Positions 45,301 through 53,311 are shown, numbered from the stretch's first letter. The stretch is DNA of 64,000 nucleotides from Hymenobacter cellulosivorans (GCF_022919135.1 NZ_CP095049.1:1-64000), one strand, 5' to 3'. Numbers and translations are program-made. Notes: generated by a model from the sequence alone, not told the origin.

Positions 45301-45359
45301 CTACCTCGACGGTTATCACCGATGCCGACGCGCCCAAGCTGTCGACCACGGTACAGTAA
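42351..45359 (+). CDS. secDF: Protein translocase subunit SecDF (fused)
   Basis: 1002 residues joining SecD and SecF, as is usual in Bacteroidota. SecDF uses the proton gradient to help export through SecYEG. SecD part: LGLGLDLKGGMHVTLEV, a large periplasmic domain with an Ala/Thr-rich insert (about residues 265-315), VVGPSLGQEAINQGLYSSLAGL, and LTFGMAVDANVLIFERIREEL. SecF part from about 670: FDIVGKRKIAYAVSTIFIIIGF, GVDFRGGRSYVVDF, FRFEKWQYSMAAVVALFHDALLVI, IGFSMNDTVVIYDRIREYLREN. Followed by a terminator. Confidence 0.97.
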   Translation: MRNKGLIIALTAVVTALCAYFLFFTYISRGVQKDAVAYASKGGKLDERQRQHYLDSVWRAPVFGPYTYRDVRASELGLGLDLKGGMHVTLEVSPVEIVRAMSGNSKDVNFNKALAQAQELQKTNPSTPFTALFAQAYRTIAPNDKLARIFANTTNKSRGIDINSPNEKVIAAIDKEEEEAIDRSFNILRTRVDKFGVNQPNIQRVKGTGRIQIELPGVDNPDRVRKLLQGQAKLEFWEVWRTDEFGPYFNQLSEVLTAKEAAEKLNGTAAATPAAATTDTTATAATAAAGDSSSLASQLAKKKPNTATAADSANPQQGNALAKLFTMPGALGSNVRDTARVNALMKSPEVRAVLPANLTFLWGVKPDVIEGQEYLQFYAIRKSREATAPLGGEVVSDARQDYDQGGRPEVSMQMNPSGAKKWQRLTAANIGRQVAIVLDDYVYSAPVVQAEIAGGNSSISGNFSIEEAQDLANVLKAGKLPAPTRIVEEAVVGPSLGQEAINQGLYSSLAGLVLIMIFMAVYYGKAGLVADAALLFNGFLILGVLAQFGTALTLPGIAGLVLTFGMAVDANVLIFERIREELDHGLTVKDAINKGYARAFSAIFDSNVTTMLIAIILGFFGTGPVQNFAITLGIGVLTSFLSAVFVSRLIIEWLTKNKETTSITFSTPISRHLFKGLNFDIVGKRKIAYAVSTIFIIIGFVLMAVQGGPNLGVDFRGGRSYVVDFSKAEVASDVKESLADDFKGAGTEVKTFGAPNRLRITTGYLAEDESVAADEKVQNALLTGLKQYGADNPQIKSTSKVGATIADDIKKTSVLSLGLTLLGIFVYVLFRFEKWQYSMAAVVALFHDALLVIAAYPIARLFGLNYEMDQIFVAAVLTIIGFSMNDTVVIYDRIREYLRENPHLTFAQVVNPALNSTFSRTMITFTTVFLVVIVLYIFGGETLRSFSFAMIVGIIFGTYSSLFIATPIILDTYGRKEARERGTTTSTVITDADAPKLSTTVQ

Positions 45360-45360
45360 A

Positions 45361-45400
45361 AACCACGGATTCGACGGATTTTTTTGAATTCATCGGATCT
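45361..45400. repeat. CGGATT-rich degenerate repeat
   Basis: CACGGATTCGACGGATTTTTTTG then CATCGGAT: three CGGAT units in 40 bases directly after secDF. Short repeats of this kind occur after genes in various genomes; the role is unknown. Confidence 0.35.
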
Positions 45401-45413
45401 TGTGAATGATTAG

Positions 45414-45447
45414 AAAAAGCCTGGCCCTAGTGGTCAGGCTTTTTTTA
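45414..45447 (+). terminator. Rho-independent terminator after secDF
   Basis: AAAAAGCCTGGCC / GGTCAGGCTTTTT (one G-T pair), 5-base loop, seven T. Confidence 0.85.
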
Positions 45448-45550
45448 TTGTGGCTTTTACAGCTGCCTAACCGTCTTTTTTATAAATTTTATAAACTGAG
45501 GCAACCATTCTTCGCCGCCCTCCGAGTCGCAGGATATAACCCCCGCCGCC

Positions 45551-46147
45551 GTGCCGCTACCTGACCACGACCCCGAGATGCTCATCGCCCTGCTGGCTGG
45601 CTGCCGGCGGGCGGAGCGCGACGCACAGCGGCGGCTGTATGGGCTTTACTACAGCTTCGCGCTGAGCGTGTGTTTGCGCTACACCCGCACCCGCGACGAA
45701 GCCATGGAGGCCGCCAACGACGGGTTTATGAAAGTATTCCGCGACATAAGTCGCTTCGACGTGGCCCGCCACGAAGTCAGCGGTTCGTTTCGGGGCTGGC
45801 TCAAGCGTATCATGATTCACACGGCCATCGACCATTATCGCAGCCAGGAAAAGCACCAACACCAGCAGGAACTCGATGAGGTGGCTTTTGCCGAGGCCGA
45901 CCCCGGCCACTCGGCCCTTGACACACTTTCCTACGAAGAGCTGCTGCACCTGATTCAGCAGCTTTCCCCGGCCTACCGCACGGTGTTCAACCTCTACGTC
46001 ATCGACGGTTTTACCCACGAAGAAGTAAGCACCCAGCTAGGCATCTCGGTGGGAGCTTCCAAATCCAACCTGTCCAAGGCGCGCGCCCACCTCAAGCACC
46101 TACTCAAACAAACCAACCACCATGCGTACGCCGGATATGTCGGATGA
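45551..46147 (+). CDS. ECF-type RNA polymerase sigma factor
   Basis: 198 residues. Sigma region 2: QRRLYGLYYSFALSVCLRYTRTRDEAMEAANDGFMKVFRDISRFD, then FRGWLKRIMIHTAIDHYR. Region 4: YEELLHLIQQLSPAYRTVFNLYVIDGFTHEEVSTQLGISVGASKSNLSKARAHLKHLL. The frame opens with GTG at 45551; an ATG at 45578 is another possible start. The next gene starts inside its last 26 bases and looks like the anti-sigma partner, so this is probably an envelope-stress or surface-signal regulator. Confidence 0.9.
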   Translation: MPLPDHDPEMLIALLAGCRRAERDAQRRLYGLYYSFALSVCLRYTRTRDEAMEAANDGFMKVFRDISRFDVARHEVSGSFRGWLKRIMIHTAIDHYRSQEKHQHQQELDEVAFAEADPGHSALDTLSYEELLHLIQQLSPAYRTVFNLYVIDGFTHEEVSTQLGISVGASKSNLSKARAHLKHLLKQTNHHAYAGYVG

Positions 46148-46403
46148 GGAACTCGACGCGCTGTTTCAGCGGAGCGCCGAGAACTATCCCGACGAACATA
46201 ACCTCAGCGCCTGGCTGCAGATGGAGCGGAAGCTGGACGAAGCTGCCGCCGGGCAGCTTGTGCGTCAGCGGGTGCTGCGCATCTTCGCTCTGGAAGCCGT
46301 GGTGGTACTCATGGCCCTGCTGGGCTGGTGGGGTATAGCCGCTACAATCGGCTGGAAAAAGCGGCTGGGCCAACGGGCGCGGCGCGGTCTGTGGCTATTT
46401 TGA
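46122..46403 (+). CDS. Anti-sigma-like N-terminal half, ends at a frameshift
   Basis: 93 codons. A short acidic cytoplasmic part (MSDEELDALFQRSAENYPDEHNLSAWLQMERKLDEAA) and one membrane segment (VLRIFALEAVVVLMALLGWW), the layout of small anti-sigma factors in Bacteroidota sigma operons. After the GGGG at 46330-46333 the frame runs into unrelated basic residues and stops at 46403. Adding one G there continues without a stop into the next frame (GWWGYSRYNRLEKAAG), joining it to the barrel half. The start overlaps the sigma gene by 26 bases. Confidence 0.7.
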   Translation: MRTPDMSDEELDALFQRSAENYPDEHNLSAWLQMERKLDEAAAGQLVRQRVLRIFALEAVVVLMALLGWWGIAATIGWKKRLGQRARRGLWLF

Positions 46404-47695
46404 CGGAAACTACCCGGCCGCAGCTTCAGCAAGCTGTTCAGCGGCCCACCGCCGGACCGCTGGCCCTGCCTCAGCCGCAACCGGCCCGCTCACTGGTCCC
46501 AGCAGTAATTTCGAGCATTCCGAATTCTTCCTCTACGGTAGCGGAATCTGCCTTGCCAACCCAGCCGACAACCCCGGGTACGGCTCGCCCCAGCCGTTTT
46601 ACAAACTCCACGCGCCGCCCGATTGGTTTGGCAACAGTTGTGGTACCGACCGGTTGGCTTAAACCGACGATTCAACCTACTGCCGAAAACAGGACGGCAC
46701 CTTCAGCCAAAAATTCTAGTCCAGCAGTCATCATTCCAGCGGCTCATCCAACTGCTACCGAGCCTGCTCCTCAATCCCAGACCGGATTGTTGGTCCCAGC
46801 CGCAACCCTAGCCGCCAACAATCCGGACCGGCAGCCAGCTTCCGTTGTGCCGGCCCCGACTTCCAAAGCCGACCAACCCGCGGCGGCCGCACCGGTGACT
46901 CCTGGAACAGCTGTTGCAGCGGCTACGCAGCCGGGTGGTGAGCCCCTGCCCGACCGCCCTTCAGGAGCCACCTTCGCGGCCGGGGATTCAGCAACTACTC
47001 TGCTTCCCGTGGTTGCAGCGGCAGGGGCCGAATCCCCGGCCCCGCCGACCGATTCAGTTCAGCAGGAAAAAGACCTGCCCCACCGCGTGAAGCCAGCGTA
47101 TCGCCTGAGCATCGGCGGGCTGTATGCCCCGGAGCTGAGCACGGTGGGCTGGACCAAAACCACTTCGCCGGGCAGCAACCTGGGCGTACTGGTAGAATAC
47201 CGTTTCACCGACCGGCTCCGGCTTAACGTGGCCGCTATTCGCTCGGTGAAGCGCTACGTGGCCCGCGGCAGCGACTACACCGTGCCGGCCGGCACCTGGG
47301 ACGGCAACTACACTATTGACCACGTGGGGGCCGTGTGCCGCATCATTGATTTGCCCATTAACCTGCGCTACGACGTGGTGTACCGAGAAAATTCCTCCGT
47401 GTTTGTATCGGCGGGCCTGACCTCCTTGCTCATGCGCGACGAGCAGTACGCCTACGACTATGAGTACTACGGCAAGTACTATACCCGCAACTGGAACGTG
47501 GCCAACGGCTCCAACCACTGGCTAAGCGTGGTAAACCTGTCGGCGGGCTACGAGCGGGACTTCGGCCAGCGCTGGTCAGGACAGGCCGAGCCGTTTGTAA
47601 AAGTGCCCTTGGGCGGCGTGGGCTTCGGGAAGGTGAAGCTCAGCAGCGCCGGCGTGTTTTTCAGCCTTAAATACCACTTGCTCCCGACGCGCTAA
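46328..47695 (+). CDS. Proline-rich linker and outer-membrane beta-barrel half
   Basis: Open for 455 codons, but the given start is nominal because the real N-terminus is probably the anti-sigma half in the other frame. First about 240 residues: Pro/Thr/Ala-rich, probably a periplasm-spanning linker. Last about 210: a beta-barrel like PorT-type outer membrane proteins (YRLSIGGLYAPELSTVGW, LGVLVEYRFTDRLRLNVAAIRSVKRY, PINLRYDVVYRENSSVFVSAGLTSLLMRDEQYAYDYEYYGKYY, LSAGYERDFGQRWSGQAEPFVKVPL, GVFFSLKYHL). If joined, one chain would run from cytoplasm to outer membrane. Confidence 0.75.
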   Translation: MGYSRYNRLEKAAGPTGAARSVAILTETTRPQLQQAVQRPTAGPLALPQPQPARSLVPAVISSIPNSSSTVAESALPTQPTTPGTARPSRFTNSTRRPIGLATVVVPTGWLKPTIQPTAENRTAPSAKNSSPAVIIPAAHPTATEPAPQSQTGLLVPAATLAANNPDRQPASVVPAPTSKADQPAAAAPVTPGTAVAAATQPGGEPLPDRPSGATFAAGDSATTLLPVVAAAGAESPAPPTDSVQQEKDLPHRVKPAYRLSIGGLYAPELSTVGWTKTTSPGSNLGVLVEYRFTDRLRLNVAAIRSVKRYVARGSDYTVPAGTWDGNYTIDHVGAVCRIIDLPINLRYDVVYRENSSVFVSAGLTSLLMRDEQYAYDYEYYGKYYTRNWNVANGSNHWLSVVNLSAGYERDFGQRWSGQAEPFVKVPLGGVGFGKVKLSSAGVFFSLKYHLLPTR

Positions 47696-47760
47696 GTCGC
47701 TAACACGAGCCGTCGGCTATAGCCTCCTCGGCTTTCTGCTGCCATCATTTCCTGTTTTAT

Positions 47761-48132
47761 ATGCTACGCCCAGTACTTTTTCTGGTTGGCGGACTAGCTA
47801 TGCTCAGCAGTTGCGCCTACGACAATGCCGAAGAGCTTTTTGCCAAGCAGCCCACGGCAGAGTGCGACGTGACGAGCACCACCTACGCCGCCACGATTTC
47901 GCCTATCCTGGACCAGAATTGCCGCAACTGCCACAGTGCCCGGCTTCCGAGCGGCAACGTGAACCTGGAAGGCTACACCCAGGCCAAACGCTACGCCGAC
48001 AACGGTAGGCTGGTGGGCGTCACGAGTCACGCCCCCGGCTTCTCGCCCATGCCCAAGGGAATGCCCAAACTCTCGGACTGCGACGTGGCCCGCATCCAGA
48101 AATGGGTGGCAGACCAAGCCCCCAACAACTAA
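47761..48132 (+). CDS. Cytochrome c-like lipoprotein
   Basis: 123 residues. Lipoprotein signal MLRPVLFLVGGLAMLSSCAYD (lipobox LSSC). One haem c site, CRNCH, in SPILDQNCRNCHSARLPSGNVNLEGY, and a Met-rich SPMPKGMPKLSDCDVARIQKWV that may supply the distal ligand. It probably carries electrons in the periplasm. It heads a three-gene run with YceI and DUF5777, 12 bases before yceI. Confidence 0.85.
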   Translation: MLRPVLFLVGGLAMLSSCAYDNAEELFAKQPTAECDVTSTTYAATISPILDQNCRNCHSARLPSGNVNLEGYTQAKRYADNGRLVGVTSHAPGFSPMPKGMPKLSDCDVARIQKWVADQAPNN

Positions 48133-48144
48133 GCCCTTCTTGCT

Positions 48145-48804
48145 ATGAAACATCTGTTACTGCTCGGCCTCGGCCTGCTGCTCCTGCTGCCGACTGCCCA
48201 GGCCCAGGGCAAATACTCGACCCGCACCGGCTCGATTCGCTTTTTCTCCGGCACGCCTCTCGAAGACATCGAGGGCCGCAGCACCCAGGCTGCCGGCGTG
48301 CTCGATATGAATACTGGTAAAGTAGCCTTCAGCGTGCCCATGAAGTCCTTCGTGTTCAAGCGTACCCTGATGCAGGAGCACTTCAACGAAAACTATGTGG
48401 AGTCGGAGAAGTACCCCACGGCCACGTTTTCGGGCGCCGTGGTGGGCTTTCAGCCGGGGCAGTTGCCGGGCACCGGCCTCCAGCGCGTGCAGGTGGAAGG
48501 CGACCTGACCATTCACGGGGTGAAGCGGCGGGTGAGAGTGCCCGGCACGCTGGAGCTCAAGGACAGCCACCTGCTGGTAAGCTCGAAATTCAACGTGGCC
48601 CCGGCCGACTACAACATTGAAATCCCGGCCCTGGTCCGCGACAATATTGCCAAGACCATGGAAGTAACCCTGGCCTTTAGCTGCGACCCTACCCCTCGTC
48701 TCAAACCGCCACTGCCCGATGAGTTTTCTTCGCTCTTTTCCCCAGTTGGTCCTGCTTGCCGGCCTGCTACTCGGTACCGTGCCGGCCCTGGCCCAGGACG
48801 ATGA
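48145..48804 (+). CDS. YceI family protein, C-terminus probably frameshifted
   Basis: Signal peptide (MKHLLLLGLGLLLLLPTAQAQ) and YceI lipocalin-like fold: RTGSIRFFSGTPLEDIEGRS, VLDMNTGKVAFSVPMKSFVFKRTLMQEHFNENYVESEKYPTATFSG, VEGDLTIHGVKRRVRVPGTLEL. YceI proteins bind polyisoprenoid chains. After AFSCD the frame runs 86 bases into the next gene with a Pro/Arg-rich tail unlike the family. One extra C in the CCC at 48687-48689 would give a stop at 48720-48722, overlapping the next start as ATGA, so the native end is probably 48722. Confidence 0.85.
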   Translation: MKHLLLLGLGLLLLLPTAQAQGKYSTRTGSIRFFSGTPLEDIEGRSTQAAGVLDMNTGKVAFSVPMKSFVFKRTLMQEHFNENYVESEKYPTATFSGAVVGFQPGQLPGTGLQRVQVEGDLTIHGVKRRVRVPGTLELKDSHLLVSSKFNVAPADYNIEIPALVRDNIAKTMEVTLAFSCDPTPRLKPPLPDEFSSLFSPVGPACRPATRYRAGPGPGR

Positions 48805-49627
48805 CCTGCTGCGGGAGCTCCAAGCCAAAGCCGCCGACAGCACCCACTCCCGCGTGCCCGACTTCACCCAGGCTACTTTCAAAGGCACCCACATTATCAA
48901 CTCCCAATCGGTGGAGACGCCGGGCCAGGGCACGCTGCTGTTCTTGATTCAGCACCGGTTTGGCACGCTCAACAGCGGGGCCTATAACTTCTTTGGCCTT
49001 GACCAAGCCGTGCTGCGCCTGAGCTTTGAGTACGGCCTCACTGATAGGCTAGCTCTGGGTGTGGGTCGTAGCTCTCAGGACAAAACTTTCGACGGATTCG
49101 TCAAATACAAGGCCCTGCGGCAAAGCACCGGGACCCACGCCATGCCGGTTTCCGTGACGCTGCTAGCCTCGTCGGCCCTTACGTCGCTGAAATTCGTGGA
49201 GCCCGAGCGCACCACCCGCACCCGCCTGGCCTATACCTACCAAGCCCTGATTGCGCGCAAGTTTAGCCCCTCCTTATCGGTGCAGCTTATGCCCACGCTG
49301 GTGCACCGCAACTTCGTGGACAGCAAGCGGGCCGAAAACGACGTGTACGCCCTGGGCGCGGCCGTGCGCCAGAAGCTCACCAAGCGCCTGGCCCTCACGG
49401 CCGACTACTTCTACCTCTTGCCCGGGGCTACCGCCACCGATATGCGCAACGCCCTGGGCCTGGGCGTCGACATCGAAACTGGTGGGCACGTCTTCCAGCT
49501 GCATTTCACCAATGCCCAGGGCATGATGGAAAGCCTGTTTGTGCCTCAAACCACCGGCAACTTCTTCGACGGCGACATTTATTTCGGCTTCAACGTGAGC
49601 CGGGCCTTCACTGTGAAAAGCCGGTGA
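48719..49627 (+). CDS. DUF5777 family beta-barrel protein
   Basis: 302 residues with a signal peptide (FPQLVLLAGLLLGTVPALAQ). Mature part: ATFKGTHIINSQSVETPGQGTLLFLIQHRFGTLNSGAYNFFGLDQAVLRLSFEYGLTDRLALGVGRSS, matching DUF5777, and ends in an amphipathic strand (IYFGFNVSRAFTV). The family often follows a cytochrome c-like and a YceI gene in Bacteroidota. Likely outer membrane; function unknown. Last gene of the run. Confidence 0.85.
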   Translation: MSFLRSFPQLVLLAGLLLGTVPALAQDDDLLRELQAKAADSTHSRVPDFTQATFKGTHIINSQSVETPGQGTLLFLIQHRFGTLNSGAYNFFGLDQAVLRLSFEYGLTDRLALGVGRSSQDKTFDGFVKYKALRQSTGTHAMPVSVTLLASSALTSLKFVEPERTTRTRLAYTYQALIARKFSPSLSVQLMPTLVHRNFVDSKRAENDVYALGAAVRQKLTKRLALTADYFYLLPGATATDMRNALGLGVDIETGGHVFQLHFTNAQGMMESLFVPQTTGNFFDGDIYFGFNVSRAFTVKSR

Positions 49628-49643
49628 GCAGTAGGGCATAACT

Positions 49644-49734
49644 GGGTGTAAACAAATTTATTTTTATTTGATTACACCCAGCCAAGTACTCCTAGCTTGG
49701 GTGTAAACAAATTTATTTTTATTTGTTTACACCC
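49644..49734. repeat. Two tandem 36-bp palindromes
   Basis: Copies at 49644-49679 and 49699-49734. Each starts GGGTGTAAACAAAT and ends ATTTG(A/T)TTACACCC, so each is itself a near-perfect inverted repeat around an AT-rich centre. The copies differ at one base and are 19 bases apart. They are far more AT-rich than the surroundings and lie between convergent genes, just before a normal terminator. Confidence 0.88.
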
Positions 49735-49763
49735 TCCCGAAAGCCCAGACAGGTAAGCACAAA

Positions 49764-49794
49764 AAAAGCCCGGCTATTGCTAGCCGGGCTTTTC
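49764..49794. terminator. Bidirectional terminator
   Basis: AAAAGCCCGGCTA / TAGCCGGGCTTTT with a TTGC loop; between DUF5777 and nfu, T runs on both strands. Confidence 0.88.
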
Positions 49795-49814
49795 TATATA
49801 AATCTGGGAAGTAC

Positions 49815-50441
49815 TTATACCGTGATGCCTTCGGCCACGACTTCGGTTACTTCGGGTACCATGCGCTTGAGCAGGTTCTCGATGCCCGACTTGAGCGTGA
49901 CGGTAGCCGAGGGGCAGCCCGAGCACGAGCCCTGCAGGTTGACGGTTACCACACCTTTGTTGTAGGAGCGGAAGGTGATGTTGCCACCGTCCTGCTCCAC
50001 GGCGGGGCGCACGTAGTTTTCGAGCAGGTCGATAACCTTCTGGCTGATCTGCTGATCCTGCTCCGAGGCGTCGCCGGTAGCGACGGCCTGCTGGGCGGCC
50101 TTCTGCTCGGCCACGGGGTCGATGGTGAAGATAGGGCCGCCAGCTTCCACATACGACTTCAAGAAGGTGCGCAGCTCGGGAATCAGGTGGGTCCAGGTCA
50201 GGTCCGAGGCCTTGGTGATGGTCACGAAGTTGGCTGCAATAAACACCCGGCTCACGTAGTCGAAGTTGAACAGCTCCTGGGCCAGCGGCGAGTTGGCAGC
50301 GGCCTCCAGGTTCGGGTAATCCACGCTCACCCCGTCGCTAAGCAGCTGGGTATTGAGCACGAACTTCATGGATTCGGGGTTGGGGCTGGCTTCGGCGTAG
50401 ATGGAAACCGGGGCAGCGGGGGAAGTGAGGGTATCAGCCAT
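49815..50441 (-). CDS. NifU-like iron-sulfur scaffold/carrier protein (Nfu)
   Basis: 208 residues. N-terminal Nfu domain: SIYAEASPNPESMKFVLN, FNFDYVSRVFIAANFVTITK. C-terminal NifU domain: VIDLLENYVRPAVEQDGGNITFRSYNKGVVTVNLQGSCSGCPSATVTLKSGIENLLKRMVPEV, with the CSGC cluster-binding motif. It delivers Fe-S clusters to target enzymes. Start at the ATG at 50441, which fits the family N-terminus. Confidence 0.93.
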   Translation of the reverse strand: MADTLTSPAAPVSIYAEASPNPESMKFVLNTQLLSDGVSVDYPNLEAAANSPLAQELFNFDYVSRVFIAANFVTITKASDLTWTHLIPELRTFLKSYVEAGGPIFTIDPVAEQKAAQQAVATGDASEQDQQISQKVIDLLENYVRPAVEQDGGNITFRSYNKGVVTVNLQGSCSGCPSATVTLKSGIENLLKRMVPEVTEVVAEGITV

Positions 50442-50637
50442 GTTTGAAAGACTTGGAGACGATAGAGATGACGCAGGAAGCTGCGCTAAAGTAGTAAACA
50501 GCAGTGGCGGTAAAACCGTGCCACGCACTATATGTTGCGAAGGTACGCAAGTAGTGGCAGTTTGGTAACCAGGTCCCGCGCCAGAATGGCTGGCAGCCCG
50601 CTTGGCAATGGCAGAAGCTCAGTTACTTGCCGGCCCC

Positions 50638-51713
50638 TTACGCCTTGTTGGCCCGGGCCCGCAGCAACATATCAGCCACTACCAAATTGGTCATGGCATC
50701 CACGATGGGTACGGCCCGGGCAGCACGCAGGGGTCGTGGCGACCTTTACCAGCCAGAGTGATTTCCTCGCCCTGGTCGTTGATGGTGGCCTGGGGCTGCA
50801 GAATGGTAGCCACGGGCTTGAAGGCAACTCGGAAGTAAATATCCTGCCCGTTGCTGATGCCGCCCTGAATACCGCCCGAGTGGTTGGTGCGGGTGCGCAC
50901 CTGACCTTGCTCGTCGGTGTAAAAGGCGTCGTTGTGCTCGGAGCCAAACAGCAGGGTGCCCGCAAAGCCTGAGCCGTACTCAAAGCCTTTCACCGCGTTG
51001 ATGCTCAGCATGGCCTTGCCCAGCTCGGCGTGCAGCTTATCGAATACGGGCTCCCCCAGCCCAGCCGGCACACCCTGCACCACGCCCGTCACCAGCCCGC
51101 CGACAGTATCCTGCCGGTCCCGGGTCTGGCGAATCAGTTCGGTCATCTGCTCGGCGGTGGCGGGATGGGGGCAGCGCACCATGTTCGAGTCAATCAGGCT
51201 CAGATCCAACTGCTCGTAGCCCACGGGCACGGCCACCGCGCCCACCTGCGAGACGTAGCTCAGGGCTTTGATACCGTGCTGGGTCAGAAACTCACCAGCC
51301 ACGGCCCCAGCCGCCACCCGGGCCGCCGTTTCGCGGGCCGAGCTGCGGCCCCCGCCCCGGTAGTCGCGCTGCCCATACTTCATATCGTACGTGTAGTCGG
51401 CGTGCGAGGGACGGTAGGCGTGTTCAATGTGGGAGTAGTCGTGGCTGGCCTGGTCCTGGTTGCGGATGAGCAAACCAATGGGGGTGCCGGTCGTTTGCCC
51501 ATTGAAAATACCCGACAGCACCTCTACCTGGTCGGCCTCCTTGCGCGGGGTCGTCAGCTCCGACTGCCCGGGCCGGCGACGGTCCAGAGCCGCCTGAATG
51601 GTAGCCACCTCGATAGGCACACCGGCCGGACACCCGTCGATTACGACGCCAATGCCGGGTCCGTGCGATTCGCCGAAGGTGGTAATGCGGAATAAGGTAC
51701 CGAAGGTATTCAT
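50638..51713 (-). CDS. aroC: Chorismate synthase, one-base deletion near 3' end
   Basis: Converts EPSP to chorismate, the branch point to aromatic amino acids. Motifs: [62 protein letters not shown], and GRHDPCVLP. Right after that the frame reads GPYPSWMP and stops at 50691, 18 codons before the restored end. Adding one base to the GGG at 50718-50720 restores [20 protein letters not shown] to a stop at 50638, giving 358 residues. An essential enzyme with one missing base in a homopolymer suggests a sequence error. The ATG at 51713 is preferred. Confidence 0.9.
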
Positions 51714-51823
51714 GGGCAAAAAGTCAGTTCGGCCGCAAAGGAACCGCTAAAACTTGAGTTTGGGAGCCAGGCGCGGGCGGTAGATGAAAAATTACGCCGG
51801 TTCAGCTTACGAATGGCCCCAAC

Positions 51824-53311
51824 CTACGCCCGACGGCCACTGCGCCACCAGCCCACCACGGCCAGCAGCCCTAGTGCCAGCAGAATATAGTTGGCGTAGC
51901 GCCGCACCTCGGTGTAAGCGTCCCGGGGCTGCAGCACGTTGTCGGCCGACTCCAGCACGTCCTGGTAGAACGGGTCGTCGGGGCGGGCATTGAACACGGC
52001 CACGGTTTTCTCGGCCCCTTTCAGCTGGGGCCGCAGCCCGGCCCGCAGCGTGTCGTAGCGCGCGGTGCTGGGGTTGAACACAACTAGGTGAAAGAGGCTG
52101 TCGAGGGCCAGCACGCCCGGGCGGCGGCCTATCAGGCGGTAGACGAACCGTTTGCTGCCACCTACCCGGCCGCCCTGTCGGGTCACGCCCAGTTCGGTAT
52201 CGGGGCCGTACACTTCCACGCCGGTTGGCAAGGGCGGCAAGACCGGGGCAGCCAACGCCGCCAGGTTGCCCTCGCCTTCCACCGTAAACGAATAGGTAAA
52301 GGCCTTGCCGGTCCGGAAGGTGGTGCGGTCAATGGCTTCGCGTAAACGGTAGTCGCCCACGGGCACCTGGTCGCGCAGCGGGTGAGGCGGCAGGGGCTTC
52401 ACAGCAATGGTGCGCGGGGCCGTGCGGTAGATTTTGAAGCCCTCCATGCGGTTGTCGAGGCCGGCTTCGGGCTTTTTGGCCACCCGGTACTTCACCATTT
52501 GCAGCGGGATTTCCGGAAACGTCAGCGGCTGGGTGTTCAGCGGGTAGTATTCGGCTTCATAGAGTCGGTAGCGCAGGTAGGTCTTGCCGCCGGCCACCAC
52601 CGTCTCGGGCACAATTTCCTGCTCGTTGAAGGGCTCTTCCCAAGCCGTACGCTGCCGTAAGAGCCGCAGAATCTCGGGCAGCTGGCCTCCAAAGTTGTAG
52701 AAGCTCAGCAGCCCTTGGTCGGCGGGCGTGAGGTAAAAGTATAGCCCCACGTGTACGCCTTCGCCCACGAAAACGGTGGTTTTGTCGGGCACCAGGGCCA
52801 TGAAGGCGTTGTCGTGGGGCTCCACATACTCCTGGGGCTTGGGCTTGCCAAAAAGCTTATCGAGCAACCCCAGCCCCTGCACGGCCCCACCGGCCGTGGG
52901 CGGGGGCGGCGCGTCTTGCTGGGGCAATACCTGCAGCTTGCTCCCTGCCGACTGCACCGTTTGCCCATTAATGGTCATGGTAAAGGGCTTGAGCTCAAAC
53001 TCGCCCTCGTTATAAGCTGCGTAGCGCTGGGTGATGGTCAGCTCCGTGGAGGTCTGCCCGCCCACGATGCGTGTAGTCGTGGTGCTCGACTTGCTGCTTT
53101 TCTTGAAGCCTTCGATGTCGGGAAACGCCGAGTAGCGCTCTAATGGAGCCCCGCGCAACCGGAAGCTGATGGTGAAATAGTCGTTGACCGGAAAGCTGGC
53201 GCGGCCCAGCACAATGTCGGCCTGCCCCGGCTTCGACTGCGCACGTCCCGGCCCACCTACTCCGGCCAGGAACAGAAGTAGCAAAAAAAATACGCGCAGT
53301 TGGGCCGTCAT
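51824..53311 (-). CDS. batD: BatD family protein
   Basis: 495 residues: signal peptide (VFFLLLLFLAGVGGPGRAQ), several Ig-like beta domains (ADIVLGRASFPVNDYFTISFRLRG, LTITQRYAAYNEGEFELKPFTMTINGQTVQS, FVGEGVHVGLYFYLT), and a C-terminal membrane helix (YILLALGLLAVVGWW). BatD belongs to the Bat aerotolerance group seen in Bacteroides; BatA, BatB and partners are not in this window. Role in the envelope is not settled. Confidence 0.88.
   Translation of the reverse strand: MTAQLRVFFLLLLFLAGVGGPGRAQSKPGQADIVLGRASFPVNDYFTISFRLRGAPLERYSAFPDIEGFKKSSKSSTTTTRIVGGQTSTELTITQRYAAYNEGEFELKPFTMTINGQTVQSAGSKLQVLPQQDAPPPPTAGGAVQGLGLLDKLFGKPKPQEYVEPHDNAFMALVPDKTTVFVGEGVHVGLYFYLTPADQGLLSFYNFGGQLPEILRLLRQRTAWEEPFNEQEIVPETVVAGGKTYLRYRLYEAEYYPLNTQPLTFPEIPLQMVKYRVAKKPEAGLDNRMEGFKIYRTAPRTIAVKPLPPHPLRDQVPVGDYRLREAIDRTTFRTGKAFTYSFTVEGEGNLAALAAPVLPPLPTGVEVYGPDTELGVTRQGGRVGGSKRFVYRLIGRRPGVLALDSLFHLVVFNPSTARYDTLRAGLRPQLKGAEKTVAVFNARPDDPFYQDVLESADNVLQPRDAYTEVRRYANYILLALGLLAVVGWWRSGRRA

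Noticed and set aside
50529..50972. Plus-strand frame opposite the chorismate synthase 3' end
   Set aside because: It is antisense to the restored C-terminus of aroC.
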